Shown in pieces: positions 41,943-49,784 of a stretch of 64,000 nucleotides of DNA. The position numbers and the translations under genes were made by a program. This DNA comes from CAWCAL01 sp963695075 (GTDB lineage Bacteria; Actinomycetota; Acidimicrobiia; Acidimicrobiales; CAWCAL01): contig CAVOFR010000007.1 of the NCBI GenBank assembly GCA_963695075.1, positions 1,178,001-1,242,000 on the forward strand, written 5' to 3'. Positions within the stretch are counted from its first letter, which is position 1; every line of letters starts with the position of its first letter. The notes under the pieces were generated by a model, which saw only the letters and a program-made list of their open reading frames with translations, searched no databases and had not been told where the DNA came from.

Positions 41943-43014
41943 GTGGTCGTCATCGATGCGGACGCACATGTCAACGAGGACGTCGCCGCGTGGACCGGCC
42001 TAGAGTCCGCCCGTCCCGGATGGGTGGGAGCCGTGCGATCAGGCGGGAAGTGGGTGGCGGAGATCGAGGGCCGCCCGTATCCCCGCCAGGTCGGACGCGG
42101 CCGCGGGGTGCCGATCGACGCGTCCACGTCGCCCGCCTGCGCAGAGGGTGCGTCCGATCCGGTGGTGCGACTGGTCGACATGGATCGGGAGGGGATCGAT
42201 CAGCAGGTGTTGTTCGGGGGGCTGGTCATCGGTGCGTCCGGCTTCGAGGACGCCGGGCTCGCCGTCGACTTCTGCGACGCCTACAACGACTGGCTCATCG
42301 GGACCGTCTGTGCCGTGGCGCCCGGCCGTCTCCACGGCGTGGCCGCCGTGCCGTTGCAGGACACCGAGACCGCGGATCGCGGCGGCCGAACGGGCCGCCC
42401 GCCGGGGCATGGTCGGGTTGGCGATCCCCCCGGCGCTTCACGATCGCACGCTCCAGGACGCCAGCCTCTGGCCGTTCTACGAGGCAGCCGACGCGCTCGG
42501 ACTGGCCGTCGCCGTCCACGGTGCTCCGGGCATGGGGGTTCCCCTACCGGCGGCCGGCCGCTTCGACAACTACGCGCTGGTACACGCCCTGTCGTTCCCG
42601 GTCGACGCCATGGTGGCGTTCACGGCACTGGCGATGGGCGGCGTGCTCGACCGGTTCCCGACCCTGCGGGTGGGATTCCTGGAATCGGGGGTGGGTTGGG
42701 TGCCCTACTTCGTCGACCGCGTGGCGGAGCATCGCGAGAAGCTCCCGGCGATGGTGCCGGAGATGACCTCGGATCCTCGTGAGTACCTCGAGCGAGGCCA
42801 GTGTTTCTTCTCATTCGAGAGCGAGGAGACCCTGCTCCCGACCTGTGTCGAGCACCTGGGCTCGGACTGGCTGATGTACGCCAGCGACTATCCGCACTGG
42901 GACAGCGAGTTCCCCGGCTCCGTCGACGAGGTTCGCCGTCTGGCCGCGCCCCTCGACGAGGCGGTCACATCGAAACTTCTGGGCGGCAACGCCGCTCGCC
43001 TCTACGGGCTCTAG
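41943..43014 (+). pseudogene. Amidohydrolase 2 family enzyme, single frameshift
   Basis: TIM-barrel metal hydrolase/decarboxylase of the amidohydrolase-2 (ACMSD-like) family: DADAHVNED at the start (metal HxH-like), HGAPG in the middle and YASDYPHWD near the end. The frame breaks at about 42370: the first part reads to PLQDTETA, then AAERAARRGMVGLAIPP continues in the next frame. Length 1072 is one over a multiple of three, as if one extra G stood in GCGG. Both halves keep family motifs, so recent loss or a sequence error is likely. GTG start at 41943. Confidence 0.75.
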
Positions 43015-43119
43015 TCCAACTCTGGTCCTGACCTTTCCGTAGCGGGCCGGTCGGGGTGGTCGACCGCGAATCGCCGGCGCGCTCGGGCCAGGGGGCACCC
43101 GTCTCGTAGACTTGATCGG

Positions 43120-44040
43120 ATGACCAGGTCGAGGCGGAGGCGGGGGGCGGCGGTTCTCGTCGTGGTGATGCTGGCTCTGGCGGCGTGCGGCGACGACGAT
43201 GCCGGCCAGGACGGCAGCGACACCGCTCGCTCCGGCGAGGAGGCCGCGGGCGCGACGACGGTGGCTCCTACGACCTCGGTGCCCACGACGACGTCGGTTG
43301 CCCCTACGACCGACGTGCCCACCGAGTCGGCGGAGGAGTTCTGCTCAGCGATCGAAGAGGTCAGGGTGTCGCTCGATGGACTGGCCGGCGCCAGCGAGGC
43401 CAGCGGGTTGGCCTCGATCCAGGTCGAATCACTGAAGAACGCTGACGGTGAGATCGATGCCGAGCTGGCCGTGGCGTTCGTCGACTCGTTCGCCACGGGA
43501 TTGCGGGGGATCGGCTCGGCACTGAAGGCCGTCGCCGATGACATGGACGTTGCGGCTGCCGCGGCGCCCGATCAGATCACCGACGAGGCCGGTGACATGG
43601 CCGCCGGATTCCGCGACTCCGACCAGGTGATGGACGAGGCACTGGCCGGCTACGAAGCGGTCACCGATTGGGTGGCCTATCTGGCGACCAACGACTCGTC
43701 CGCCGAGCTGCTCGCCCCCTTGGCGGGCCTGAGGATCACCGCACCGTCCGACCCCACCGCCCGCGTCGTCGCGGCGTATGCGCTCGAGACCTGCGATGTG
43801 AATCTCTTCGCTCGGACCGACGGAAGCGCGGGAGGGGGCGAACCGCTCACCGCTGAACAGACGGGTGATCTCGTCGAACAGCTCGGGTTGGAGGGCGCCG
43901 ACGCCGAATGCTTTCTCGAAGCCATCGATCTGGACGGCCTGGTCGACCCGGGCGGAGTGATCCCCGACGAGTCGCTCCAACGCATCGCCAATGCCATGTT
44001 CAACTGCACCGTCGACCTGGGCCCGCCCGACGGTCAGTAA
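43120..44040 (+). CDS. Lipoprotein of unknown function
   Basis: 306 aa with a strong lipoprotein signal (basic start, VVVMLALAACG lipobox), a Thr/Val/Pro-rich linker and a mostly helical C-terminal part with scattered Cys. No catalytic motif or known domain was recognised. The short repeated helices (ADDMDVAAAAAPDQITDEA) might form a bundle. ATG at 43120 is 105 bases after the amidohydrolase, on the same strand. It ends before a hairpin. Confidence 0.75.
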   Translation: MTRSRRRRGAAVLVVVMLALAACGDDDAGQDGSDTARSGEEAAGATTVAPTTSVPTTTSVAPTTDVPTESAEEFCSAIEEVRVSLDGLAGASEASGLASIQVESLKNADGEIDAELAVAFVDSFATGLRGIGSALKAVADDMDVAAAAAPDQITDEAGDMAAGFRDSDQVMDEALAGYEAVTDWVAYLATNDSSAELLAPLAGLRITAPSDPTARVVAAYALETCDVNLFARTDGSAGGGEPLTAEQTGDLVEQLGLEGADAECFLEAIDLDGLVDPGGVIPDESLQRIANAMFNCTVDLGPPDGQ

Positions 44041-44073
44041 CCACCTAGGCGTCGAGGCTGCCCTCCCCCTTTT

Positions 44074-44123
44074 CGAACTTTGTGCTCTGGCTTGCATATG
44101 GGTACCGGCAGAGCACAAAGTTG
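44074..44123. repeat. Inverted-repeat element, family 2 relative G
   Basis: AACTTTGTGCTCTG (44076-44089) and its exact complement at 44109-44122 form a 14-bp stem with a 19-base loop containing CATATGGG and CCGG, close to the 51-nt family 2 elements (CGAACTTTG, CATAT, CCGG). It lies between convergent genes in a terminator position. Confidence 0.75.
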
Positions 44124-44135
44124 CGGTTCGCTCGG

Positions 44136-44441
44136 TCAGTAGACCACATCGGCCTCGAGCCGACCGTCGGGTCGCTCGACGACGATCATCCGGGACATGC
44201 AGGGCATGCAGTAGACCCGGTCGCCCGGCCGGAACTCGCGATGGGAACGGATGACGACCTTGCAGACCGGGCACACGACCTCGTTGGGGGCCAGCTCGTC
44301 CTCGGGACCACCCCAGTGGCGGTAGAACTTCCGCCACCGCTTGGGGACCTCGTTGAAGCCGGTCTCCTCGAGCTCGAAGTGCCGGCGAGGGGTCTCGTCC
44401 ACCTCGCCGGAGTCTTCGATCCGGTTCGTCCCTTCGGTCAT
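44136..44441 (-). CDS. Small zinc-ribbon protein of the di-iron operon
   Basis: 101 aa. Two Cys pairs form a zinc ribbon: CPVCKVV and CMPCMSR, about 24 residues apart. The N-terminal half is acidic and carries basic/aromatic helices (VPKRWRKFYRHWGG). No family assigned. Its ATG overlaps the stop of the di-iron gene (ATGA), so it is made with it. It might deliver electrons, act as a chaperone for the di-iron partner or bind nucleic acid; only the metal site is clear. Confidence 0.75.
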   Translation of the reverse strand: MTEGTNRIEDSGEVDETPRRHFELEETGFNEVPKRWRKFYRHWGGPEDELAPNEVVCPVCKVVIRSHREFRPGDRVYCMPCMSRMIVVERPDGRLEADVVY

Positions 44442-45226
44442 TCAACCAGGCCCAGCCGCTCGATGGCCTCGAGATAGTCGCGGCCCAGAACGTCCCGATC
44501 GGATCGTTCGACTCCGAGGTCGGTGAGTACGCCGTCGAACGAGCCCAGCACGAGGGCGTCCAGCTCTCGCTTCAGCGGGGCCAGCCGGTCACGGGTCTCG
44601 GGGTGGCCGACCAGTCGTCGACCCAGGTCGTTCTCACCGAATCCCAGGTGGCGGCGTTCATCGGAGATCACGCCTCGGAGCACTTCTCCGGTGATCGGGT
44701 CGGCCCCGGGCTCGTGGAAACGGAAGACCGTGTACTCCATGGTCTCCAGGACCACGTTCTGCGCGAAGACGGCTGCGTCCCAGTCACCCGCGTCGACCAG
44801 CTGCAACAGCCGCTTCTTGAACGCCACGATGTTGGGGTTGGCCCGTTGCTCTATCCGGGCGTCGGGATCGTCGACGCCCAGATCGGTCAGACGGTGCAGG
44901 AAGACCTCGAGGTGGCGGGCCTCGTCCGCGACCTGTGTCGCCATGAATATCTGGGCGTTGTGGTTGGGGGCGAGCTGCACCATCCCGCTGGACGCCTCGA
45001 GCGCGGCGGCCTCGGCCACGCAGTAGTTGCACAGAATCGTGATCAGGTTGTCGCGGCGGGCCGCGTCGAGCTCCTCGGGGATGACATCCGGGTCGTACCC
45101 GTACGGTCGCCCGGTGAGATAGCCCTCGACCGCCTCGAACCAGAACGAGAACGACTGGACCTCGCCGATGAAGGCATCTTCTCCGAGGTTGTGGGGCTCG
45201 ACCTCGTCGAGGTCGGCCTCTTCCAT
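44438..45226 (-). CDS. Di-iron carboxylate protein B (ferritin-like/AurF-like)
   Basis: 262 aa. Four-helix di-iron ligands repeat in the family pattern: Glu72, then DEARH (Glu102, His105), Glu161, then DERRH (Glu190, His193), matching two E...DExxH units spaced 27-29 residues. Relatives with this EX28-37DExxH spacing include AurF/CmlI-type N-oxygenases and other ferritin-like oxidases, so an O2-using oxygenase or a metal-binding protein is possible. It is shorter than its neighbour. The ATG overlaps the neighbour's stop by one base (TGATG), and the zinc-ribbon gene overlaps its own end. Confidence 0.85.
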   Translation of the reverse strand: MEEADLDEVEPHNLGEDAFIGEVQSFSFWFEAVEGYLTGRPYGYDPDVIPEELDAARRDNLITILCNYCVAEAAALEASSGMVQLAPNHNAQIFMATQVADEARHLEVFLHRLTDLGVDDPDARIEQRANPNIVAFKKRLLQLVDAGDWDAAVFAQNVVLETMEYTVFRFHEPGADPITGEVLRGVISDERRHLGFGENDLGRRLVGHPETRDRLAPLKRELDALVLGSFDGVLTDLGVERSDRDVLGRDYLEAIERLGLVE

Positions 45227-46134
45227 CAGGCCGGGACCGACGGCGACTGGTACTCGAGGCCGATCCGTCCGAGGCGGGTCTTGAACTCGCCGAGCACCGT
45301 GTCGGCCAGGACACCCTCCATCTCCTCGGTGGTGGCGTTGACGAGGTCGACGCCGTGCCACTCGAGGTCGGGGATGTCGTCGCCGCGAGCTGCCGCCTCT
45401 TCGGCCGCGATCCGTCGACTCTCCTCGATGGATCCGTCGGTGTCGGAGAAGGCGTCAGCGAACGTGGCGAGCATGTGATACGACATCTCCTTCTGCATCT
45501 GCTCGATCTCGGGCTTCTTCTCGGGATGCTCCTGGATCAATGAACCGATCCGGTTCTCACCGAAGCCGACGTGCCGCCGCTCGTCGGCGATCGTCCCCCT
45601 CAGCACCTGCGCGAACTTCGGATTCATGTCGTGCGAGGTGGCCTCGAGGAGCTCGAACACGGTGAAGGCCATGCCTTCGAGCACGATGTTCTGCCCGACG
45701 ACACCGGCGATGAAGTCACCCGCATCGACCTTCTCCAGCAGGACCTCGGCGAACTTGATGAGGTTGGGATTGGCGTAGGTGTCGATCGTCGAGTCGAGGT
45801 CCTCCTTCTTCACACCGAGGTCGTAGAGTCGCTGGGTGAAGATCTCGACATGGCGGGCCTCGTCGAGGGTCTGGGTGGCCAGGAACTGCTTGCTCGGGTA
45901 GTCCGGGGCGGCGTTGACGAGCCCCGACGACGCGGCCAGGGCGCATCGCTCGCCGACCACGAGCTGGACCGTCATGCCGATCGAGTTCTCGAGCAGCGTC
46001 TCGTTGTCGAGCAGCTCCGCCGGCTCGGTCTCGTCGGCACCGTGGCCGTACACGGTGTCCTCGAGATACCCCTGGGGGCATGTCTCCAGCCACCGCTGGA
46101 TCGAGTACTGAGTCAGAAAGTCGGCCATGATCAT
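45226..46134 (-). CDS. Di-iron carboxylate protein A, paralogue of B
   Basis: 302 aa. Ligands at Glu62, DEARH (Glu92, His95), Glu153, DERRH (Glu185, His188) align with protein B without gaps in spacing of the first pair. Flanking text is also conserved (ALAASSGLV / ALEASSGMV; VLEGMAFTVF / VLETMEYTVF; VLRGTIADERRHVGFGEN / VLRGVISDERRHLGFGEN), so the two are duplicates and may form a heterodimer. Two possible starts, 46134 (MIMADF) and 46128; the former is closer to AGGGG. First gene of the operon, 177 bases after the KARI-like start side. Reaction unknown. Confidence 0.85.
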   Translation of the reverse strand: MIMADFLTQYSIQRWLETCPQGYLEDTVYGHGADETEPAELLDNETLLENSIGMTVQLVVGERCALAASSGLVNAAPDYPSKQFLATQTLDEARHVEIFTQRLYDLGVKKEDLDSTIDTYANPNLIKFAEVLLEKVDAGDFIAGVVGQNIVLEGMAFTVFELLEATSHDMNPKFAQVLRGTIADERRHVGFGENRIGSLIQEHPEKKPEIEQMQKEMSYHMLATFADAFSDTDGSIEESRRIAAEEAAARGDDIPDLEWHGVDLVNATTEEMEGVLADTVLGEFKTRLGRIGLEYQSPSVPA

Positions 46135-46238
46135 TTCCCCTTGCCATTGTCGGACGAATCGCGTCTGGTGTCCGGCGACAGCGCAGCGTCGTCGAACGAC
46201 AGAACGGACATTAGGGCCCGAGGCCCGTTGCCGCCGGA

Positions 46239-46271
46239 TGACATCGGTCACATCGGTGCCCGTCACATCGA
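46239..46271. promoter_or_regulatory. Three direct repeats upstream of the di-iron operon
   Basis: TGACATCGG, TCACATCGG and TCACATCGA at 46239, 46248 and 46263. They lie in the 177 bases between the KARI-like gene and the operon start, on the side of the promoter. Spacing of 9 and 15 bases suggests a repeated binding site. Evidence is only the repetition. Confidence 0.35.
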
Positions 46272-46311
46272 CTGGAGGCCGGGTCGACGTCGTTCCGGAC
46301 GGCGCCACCGG

Positions 46312-47301
46312 TCACCGCTCCCGGAACTCACCCAGTCGGCGTCGCATGTCGGCTTCGAGCCCGGCGATGGCCGGCCCGGCGTGTTCTTCCCGGAGGCGGG
46401 CGAGCGCCGGATGGCCGGCGTCGCGCTCGGCGTCCCACTCGTCGGCGAATCGGCCCGACGCGATGTCGTCGAGCGAGCGACGCATGACCGCGGCCACGTC
46501 GAGGTGGTCGTATCCACCGCGGCGCGAGAGCTGTCCGTACTGGCTGGTGGGGGAGTGATGATCGAGCTGGCCGACGAACCCCTCTTCCCGGAGCCGCCGA
46601 TAGTTGCGCTCGATCTCACCCGACAGCACCAGCTCGGTCATGATCGCTTCGAGCGGGATGCCGCGCTCGAGCAGGGTGGTCACGAAGACCGTGTTCACAT
46701 GCGTCAGGGCGGGCGAGAGGAGCTGCTCGACGGCCAGATCGAGGATCGCCTCCTGCCGGGCGGTCAGCTCGATGGCTCCCTGGGTGAGCCCTCCGATGGC
46801 GTCGGCCACGGCCAGCATCCGGGCCTGCGCCGTACCGGTCCGGTCCCGATGGACCCCGACGGCGGTGATGAAACCGACGCCCTCGGTGTAGCAGGAGCGC
46901 ACCTCGGGTCCCAGCATGCGGGGGGCGATCATGACCACGTCGCCCAGTGCCGGCGTGAATCGATCGAAGGCGAGGGTGTAGCCGCTGGCGACCACCCAGA
47001 GGACCCCGTCGCCCGGCTCGATGTCGAGCGTCGGGATCACATCGTCGGGGACGAGCAGGCAGATGACGTCGGCTCCACCGGCCGCGGCGACATCGGCGAC
47101 AGCGAACCCGTCCTCGCTCGCCGCGTCGCGGCTGGCGTCGGCGCGGACGCACACCTGCACGTCGAACCCGCCGTCGCGGAGATTGAGCGCCCAGGAGCGA
47201 CCCTGGTTGCCGTAGCCCACCACGGCCACCTTCGACTGTCTCAACCCGTCCGGCACCGGTGCCGGCGGGTAGTGGATCCGGGGGCCGTCGGGGTCGCTCA
47301 T
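46312..47301 (-). CDS. Ketol-acid reductoisomerase-like protein (catalytic His missing)
   Basis: 329 aa with the two-domain layout of class I KARI (IlvC): N-terminal Rossmann domain with VVGYGNQGRSWALNLRDGG, then a helical domain that keeps Asp and Glu of the metal site (ILDLAVEQ aligned to the family DLFGEQ). The substrate-activating His of KARI (FAHG in the family) is replaced: the text here is VVASGYTLAF. So it probably does not run the branched-chain amino acid reaction, or has another substrate. ATG at 47301. It sits upstream of, but is not overlapping with, the di-iron operon; a functional link is possible. Confidence 0.75.
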   Translation of the reverse strand: MSDPDGPRIHYPPAPVPDGLRQSKVAVVGYGNQGRSWALNLRDGGFDVQVCVRADASRDAASEDGFAVADVAAAGGADVICLLVPDDVIPTLDIEPGDGVLWVVASGYTLAFDRFTPALGDVVMIAPRMLGPEVRSCYTEGVGFITAVGVHRDRTGTAQARMLAVADAIGGLTQGAIELTARQEAILDLAVEQLLSPALTHVNTVFVTTLLERGIPLEAIMTELVLSGEIERNYRRLREEGFVGQLDHHSPTSQYGQLSRRGGYDHLDVAAVMRRSLDDIASGRFADEWDAERDAGHPALARLREEHAGPAIAGLEADMRRRLGEFRER

Positions 47302-47323
47302 GGTCCGGATCCTATGAGAGCCC

Positions 47324-47364
47324 GCTGCAGTGCGTTCGGGGTCTGTCCCCGAACGCACTGCAGC
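47324..47364. repeat. 18-bp perfect hairpin between divergent genes
   Basis: GCTGCAGTGCGTTCGGGG and its exact complement with a five-base loop (TCTGT). It occupies most of the 76 bases between the start of the KARI-like gene (47301) and the SDR start (47378), 13 bases from the latter. Any promoter and ribosome-binding site for both must overlap or border it. Confidence 0.75.
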
Positions 47365-47377
47365 TACGGTCTCGCGG

Positions 47378-48163
47378 ATGGAGGAGGCTGCTGGCGCGTT
47401 CGGGACGGCCCTGGTCACGGGGGCCTCGAGTGGGATCGGCGCGGCCCTGGCCGAAGCTCTCGCATCCCGGGGCACCGACCTCGCCCTGGCGGCTCGGCGG
47501 ACCGATCGCCTGGGCGAGGTAGCGAGTCGGTGTCGTGCGGCCGGTGGTGAGGCAACCGCATACACCGTCGATCTCGCCGATCGGCGGGCCGCGCTCGGCT
47601 TGCTGGACGACGCGTGGAAGCAGCTCGACGGGATCGACCTGCTCGTCAACAACGCCGGCATCCCCAAGCGCCGACCGGTGTTCGAGCTCGACGAGGCCGA
47701 GATCGACCGTGTCATGGCCGTGAACTTCGTCGCCCCGGCGTTGATCAGCCAGGCCGCGGCGCGTCGGATGGCGGATCGGGGCGGGGGCACCATCGTCAAC
47801 GTCGCCAGCCTGGGGGGACGGCTCGGCATACCCGACGAAGCCGCCTACTGCGCCAGCAAGTTCGCCCTCTGCGGCTGGACCGAATCGATGGCGCTCGACC
47901 TGTGGCACACCCCGGTCGACGTGCGGCTCTTCGTGCCGGGGCCGGTCGAGACCGAGATCTGGGACCGGCCCGACAACGACGCGCCCCGCTACGACGGCCC
48001 GAGGGAGTCACCGGAGGTGGTCGCCGAAGCGCTGTTGGCCTTCCTCGCCACCGACCGCTTCGAGGCCTACGAACCCGACCTGAAAGCGGTGGTCGAGTTC
48101 AAGACCGCGGACATCGACGGGTACCTCCAGGGGGCCATCGACGGACTGGGTGATGCGCCATGA
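47378..48163 (+). CDS. Short-chain dehydrogenase/reductase
   Basis: 261 aa SDR with cofactor loop TGASSGIG, NNAG, Ser in IVNVASLGG and the catalytic YCASK. N-terminal MEEAAGAFGT precedes the first beta strand. Followed by a zinc dehydrogenase through an ATGA overlap, so the pair likely act in sequence on one alcohol or steroid-like substrate. The start is preferred at 47378; earlier in-frame starts lie within the hairpin. Confidence 0.88.
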   Translation: MEEAAGAFGTALVTGASSGIGAALAEALASRGTDLALAARRTDRLGEVASRCRAAGGEATAYTVDLADRRAALGLLDDAWKQLDGIDLLVNNAGIPKRRPVFELDEAEIDRVMAVNFVAPALISQAAARRMADRGGGTIVNVASLGGRLGIPDEAAYCASKFALCGWTESMALDLWHTPVDVRLFVPGPVETEIWDRPDNDAPRYDGPRESPEVVAEALLAFLATDRFEAYEPDLKAVVEFKTADIDGYLQGAIDGLGDAP

Positions 48164-49386
48164 GGGCCCTCGTTTTCGGCGTCGATCCCGAACCCTGGCC
48201 GGACGCACCGCCGGGAGAGGAGCGGCTGCTCGGGAACCTGCGCGCCACGCCCATGGCTCGACTCCAGTGGCCCGATCCCGATCTGCGGGGGCCCGACTGG
48301 CTCGTCCTGCGCACCCGGCTCTGCGGCATCTGTGGGAGCGATGCCAAACAGGTCCTGATGGACTTCTCCGACGCCGAGGACAATCCGATGACGGCGCTGA
48401 TCTCGTTTCCCCAGGTGCTCGGACACGAGGTGGTCGCCACCGTCGACGCGGCCGGGCCCGACGTCGGTGACGTACGGATCGGCGACCGGGTCGTGCTCAA
48501 CGCGTGGTTGGGCTGCGGACCGCGGGGAATCGATCCGCCCTGCCCCGCCTGCCGTGCCGGACACTTTCCCCTCTGTCACAACTTCACCGCCGGTGACCTC
48601 GCCCCGGGCATCCACACGGGCAACTCGGCGGATGCCACGGGTGGATTCGCCGAGCTCCTCCCGGCCCATCGGTCGATGGTCACCCCCGTACCCGAGGCGC
48701 TGACCGACGAGGTGGCCGTCCTCGCCGACCCGTTCGCCGTTTCGCTCCACGCGGTTCTGCGATCGCCTCCACCCGATGGTGGGCGCGTCCTGGTGTACGG
48801 CGCCGGTGCGCTCGGCCTCTGTGCCGTGGCCGTCCTCCGGTCGTTGTACCCGACGGTCGAAGTGTGGTCGGTCGCCCGTTGGCCGGCTCAGACCGACCTG
48901 GCCGAACGCCTCGGGGCCACCGTCCTCGATCCGGATCCCGAGGGCATCATCGGTCGCCTCGGCCGGACCGCCGGCGCGGCACGCCTCGATCCGTGGGGTG
49001 GGCTCGCCGTTCTGCATCCGGGGGCGGTCGACGTGGTCTACGACACGGTCGGCTCCCCGCAGACGGTGGAGGTGGGTGTTCGCGTCCTTCGCGAGCGGGG
49101 CACGCTGTCGCTGACCGGTGTCTCCTCGCCCGGCCGGTTCGAGTGGACCCCCTGGTACTTCAAGGAGCTCGAGCTGGTCGGCTCCAACGCGTTCGGGATC
49201 GAGGAGGTCGACGGCGTCCGCAAGGGCGGGATCGACCACTACCTGGATCTGGCTGTATCGGGCCGGGTCGACGTGTCGGCCCTGCTGACCCATCGCTTCG
49301 GCCTCGACCAGTGGCGTGACGCATTCGTCGCTCTGTCCGACCAGGGGGCCAGCGGCGCGGTCAAGACCGCCTTCGACTTCCGGTGA
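48160..49386 (+). CDS. Zinc-dependent medium-chain alcohol dehydrogenase
   Basis: 408-aa medium-chain dehydrogenase. Catalytic zinc ligands are in CGICGSDAK and LGHEVVA; a structural zinc loop is CPACRAGHFPLC; the coenzyme-binding motif is VYGAGALGLCAVAV. An N-terminal extension of about 30 residues precedes the usual start. Translationally coupled to the SDR (ATGA overlap). Substrate is an alcohol or polyol; not resolved. Confidence 0.88.
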   Translation: MRALVFGVDPEPWPDAPPGEERLLGNLRATPMARLQWPDPDLRGPDWLVLRTRLCGICGSDAKQVLMDFSDAEDNPMTALISFPQVLGHEVVATVDAAGPDVGDVRIGDRVVLNAWLGCGPRGIDPPCPACRAGHFPLCHNFTAGDLAPGIHTGNSADATGGFAELLPAHRSMVTPVPEALTDEVAVLADPFAVSLHAVLRSPPPDGGRVLVYGAGALGLCAVAVLRSLYPTVEVWSVARWPAQTDLAERLGATVLDPDPEGIIGRLGRTAGAARLDPWGGLAVLHPGAVDVVYDTVGSPQTVEVGVRVLRERGTLSLTGVSSPGRFEWTPWYFKELELVGSNAFGIEEVDGVRKGGIDHYLDLAVSGRVDVSALLTHRFGLDQWRDAFVALSDQGASGAVKTAFDFR

Positions 49387-49421
49387 CGCCGATTGCGCCG
49401 ATCACCATGTGACCTGAGCGG

Positions 49422-49667
49422 TCAGATGCCGGAGGCGCTCAGCACGTCGGACGCCTTCCGGATGACGGCTGCGAGATCGGGATGGGCGTCCTCGAACGCC
49501 ACCGCCTGCTGCTCGAGCGTGTCCATCAGCCCGGTGTGATCGTCGGTTTCCAGTGCCTCGGTGACCTGGCCGTGCAGCTCATCGGCGCGCTCGCGCTCGG
49601 GCCCCTCGTGGAGGTGGAGCCGTTCGGCCAGGGACTCGAGGTGTTCGCGAATGTGAAGGTCGATCAC
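49422..49667 (-). CDS. DUF4404-like small protein
   Basis: 81-aa all-alpha protein. GTG at 49667 gives VIDLHIREHLESLAERLHLH; the C-terminal half (AVAFEDAHPDLAAVIRKASDVLSASGI) resembles the DUF4404 family, here cited from pattern memory, not a search. No transmembrane helix or motif. It is a single gene following the acyl-CoA dehydrogenase on the same strand but separated from it by a repeat element. Function unknown. Confidence 0.65.
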   Translation of the reverse strand: MIDLHIREHLESLAERLHLHEGPERERADELHGQVTEALETDDHTGLMDTLEQQAVAFEDAHPDLAAVIRKASDVLSASGI

Positions 49668-49719
49668 CCCATCGTAGGCGACTCGTCGGACGGTATTCGC
49701 CGCCGGCCGCCACTCCGGC

Positions 49720-49770
49720 CGAACTTTGGGCAACGGCCCCTCACATATCCGGATCGTTGCCCAAAGTTCG
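49720..49770. repeat. 51-nt inverted-repeat element, family 2 copy F
   Basis: CGAACTTTGGGCAACG and its exact complement form a 16-bp stem with a 19-base loop (GCCCCTCACATATCCGGAT). 47 of 51 bases match copy E at 26832, including the loop. It follows the acyl-CoA dehydrogenase stop at 49785 by 14 bases on the minus strand. Confidence 0.85.
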
Positions 49771-49784
49771 CTCGGGGCGGGGGG

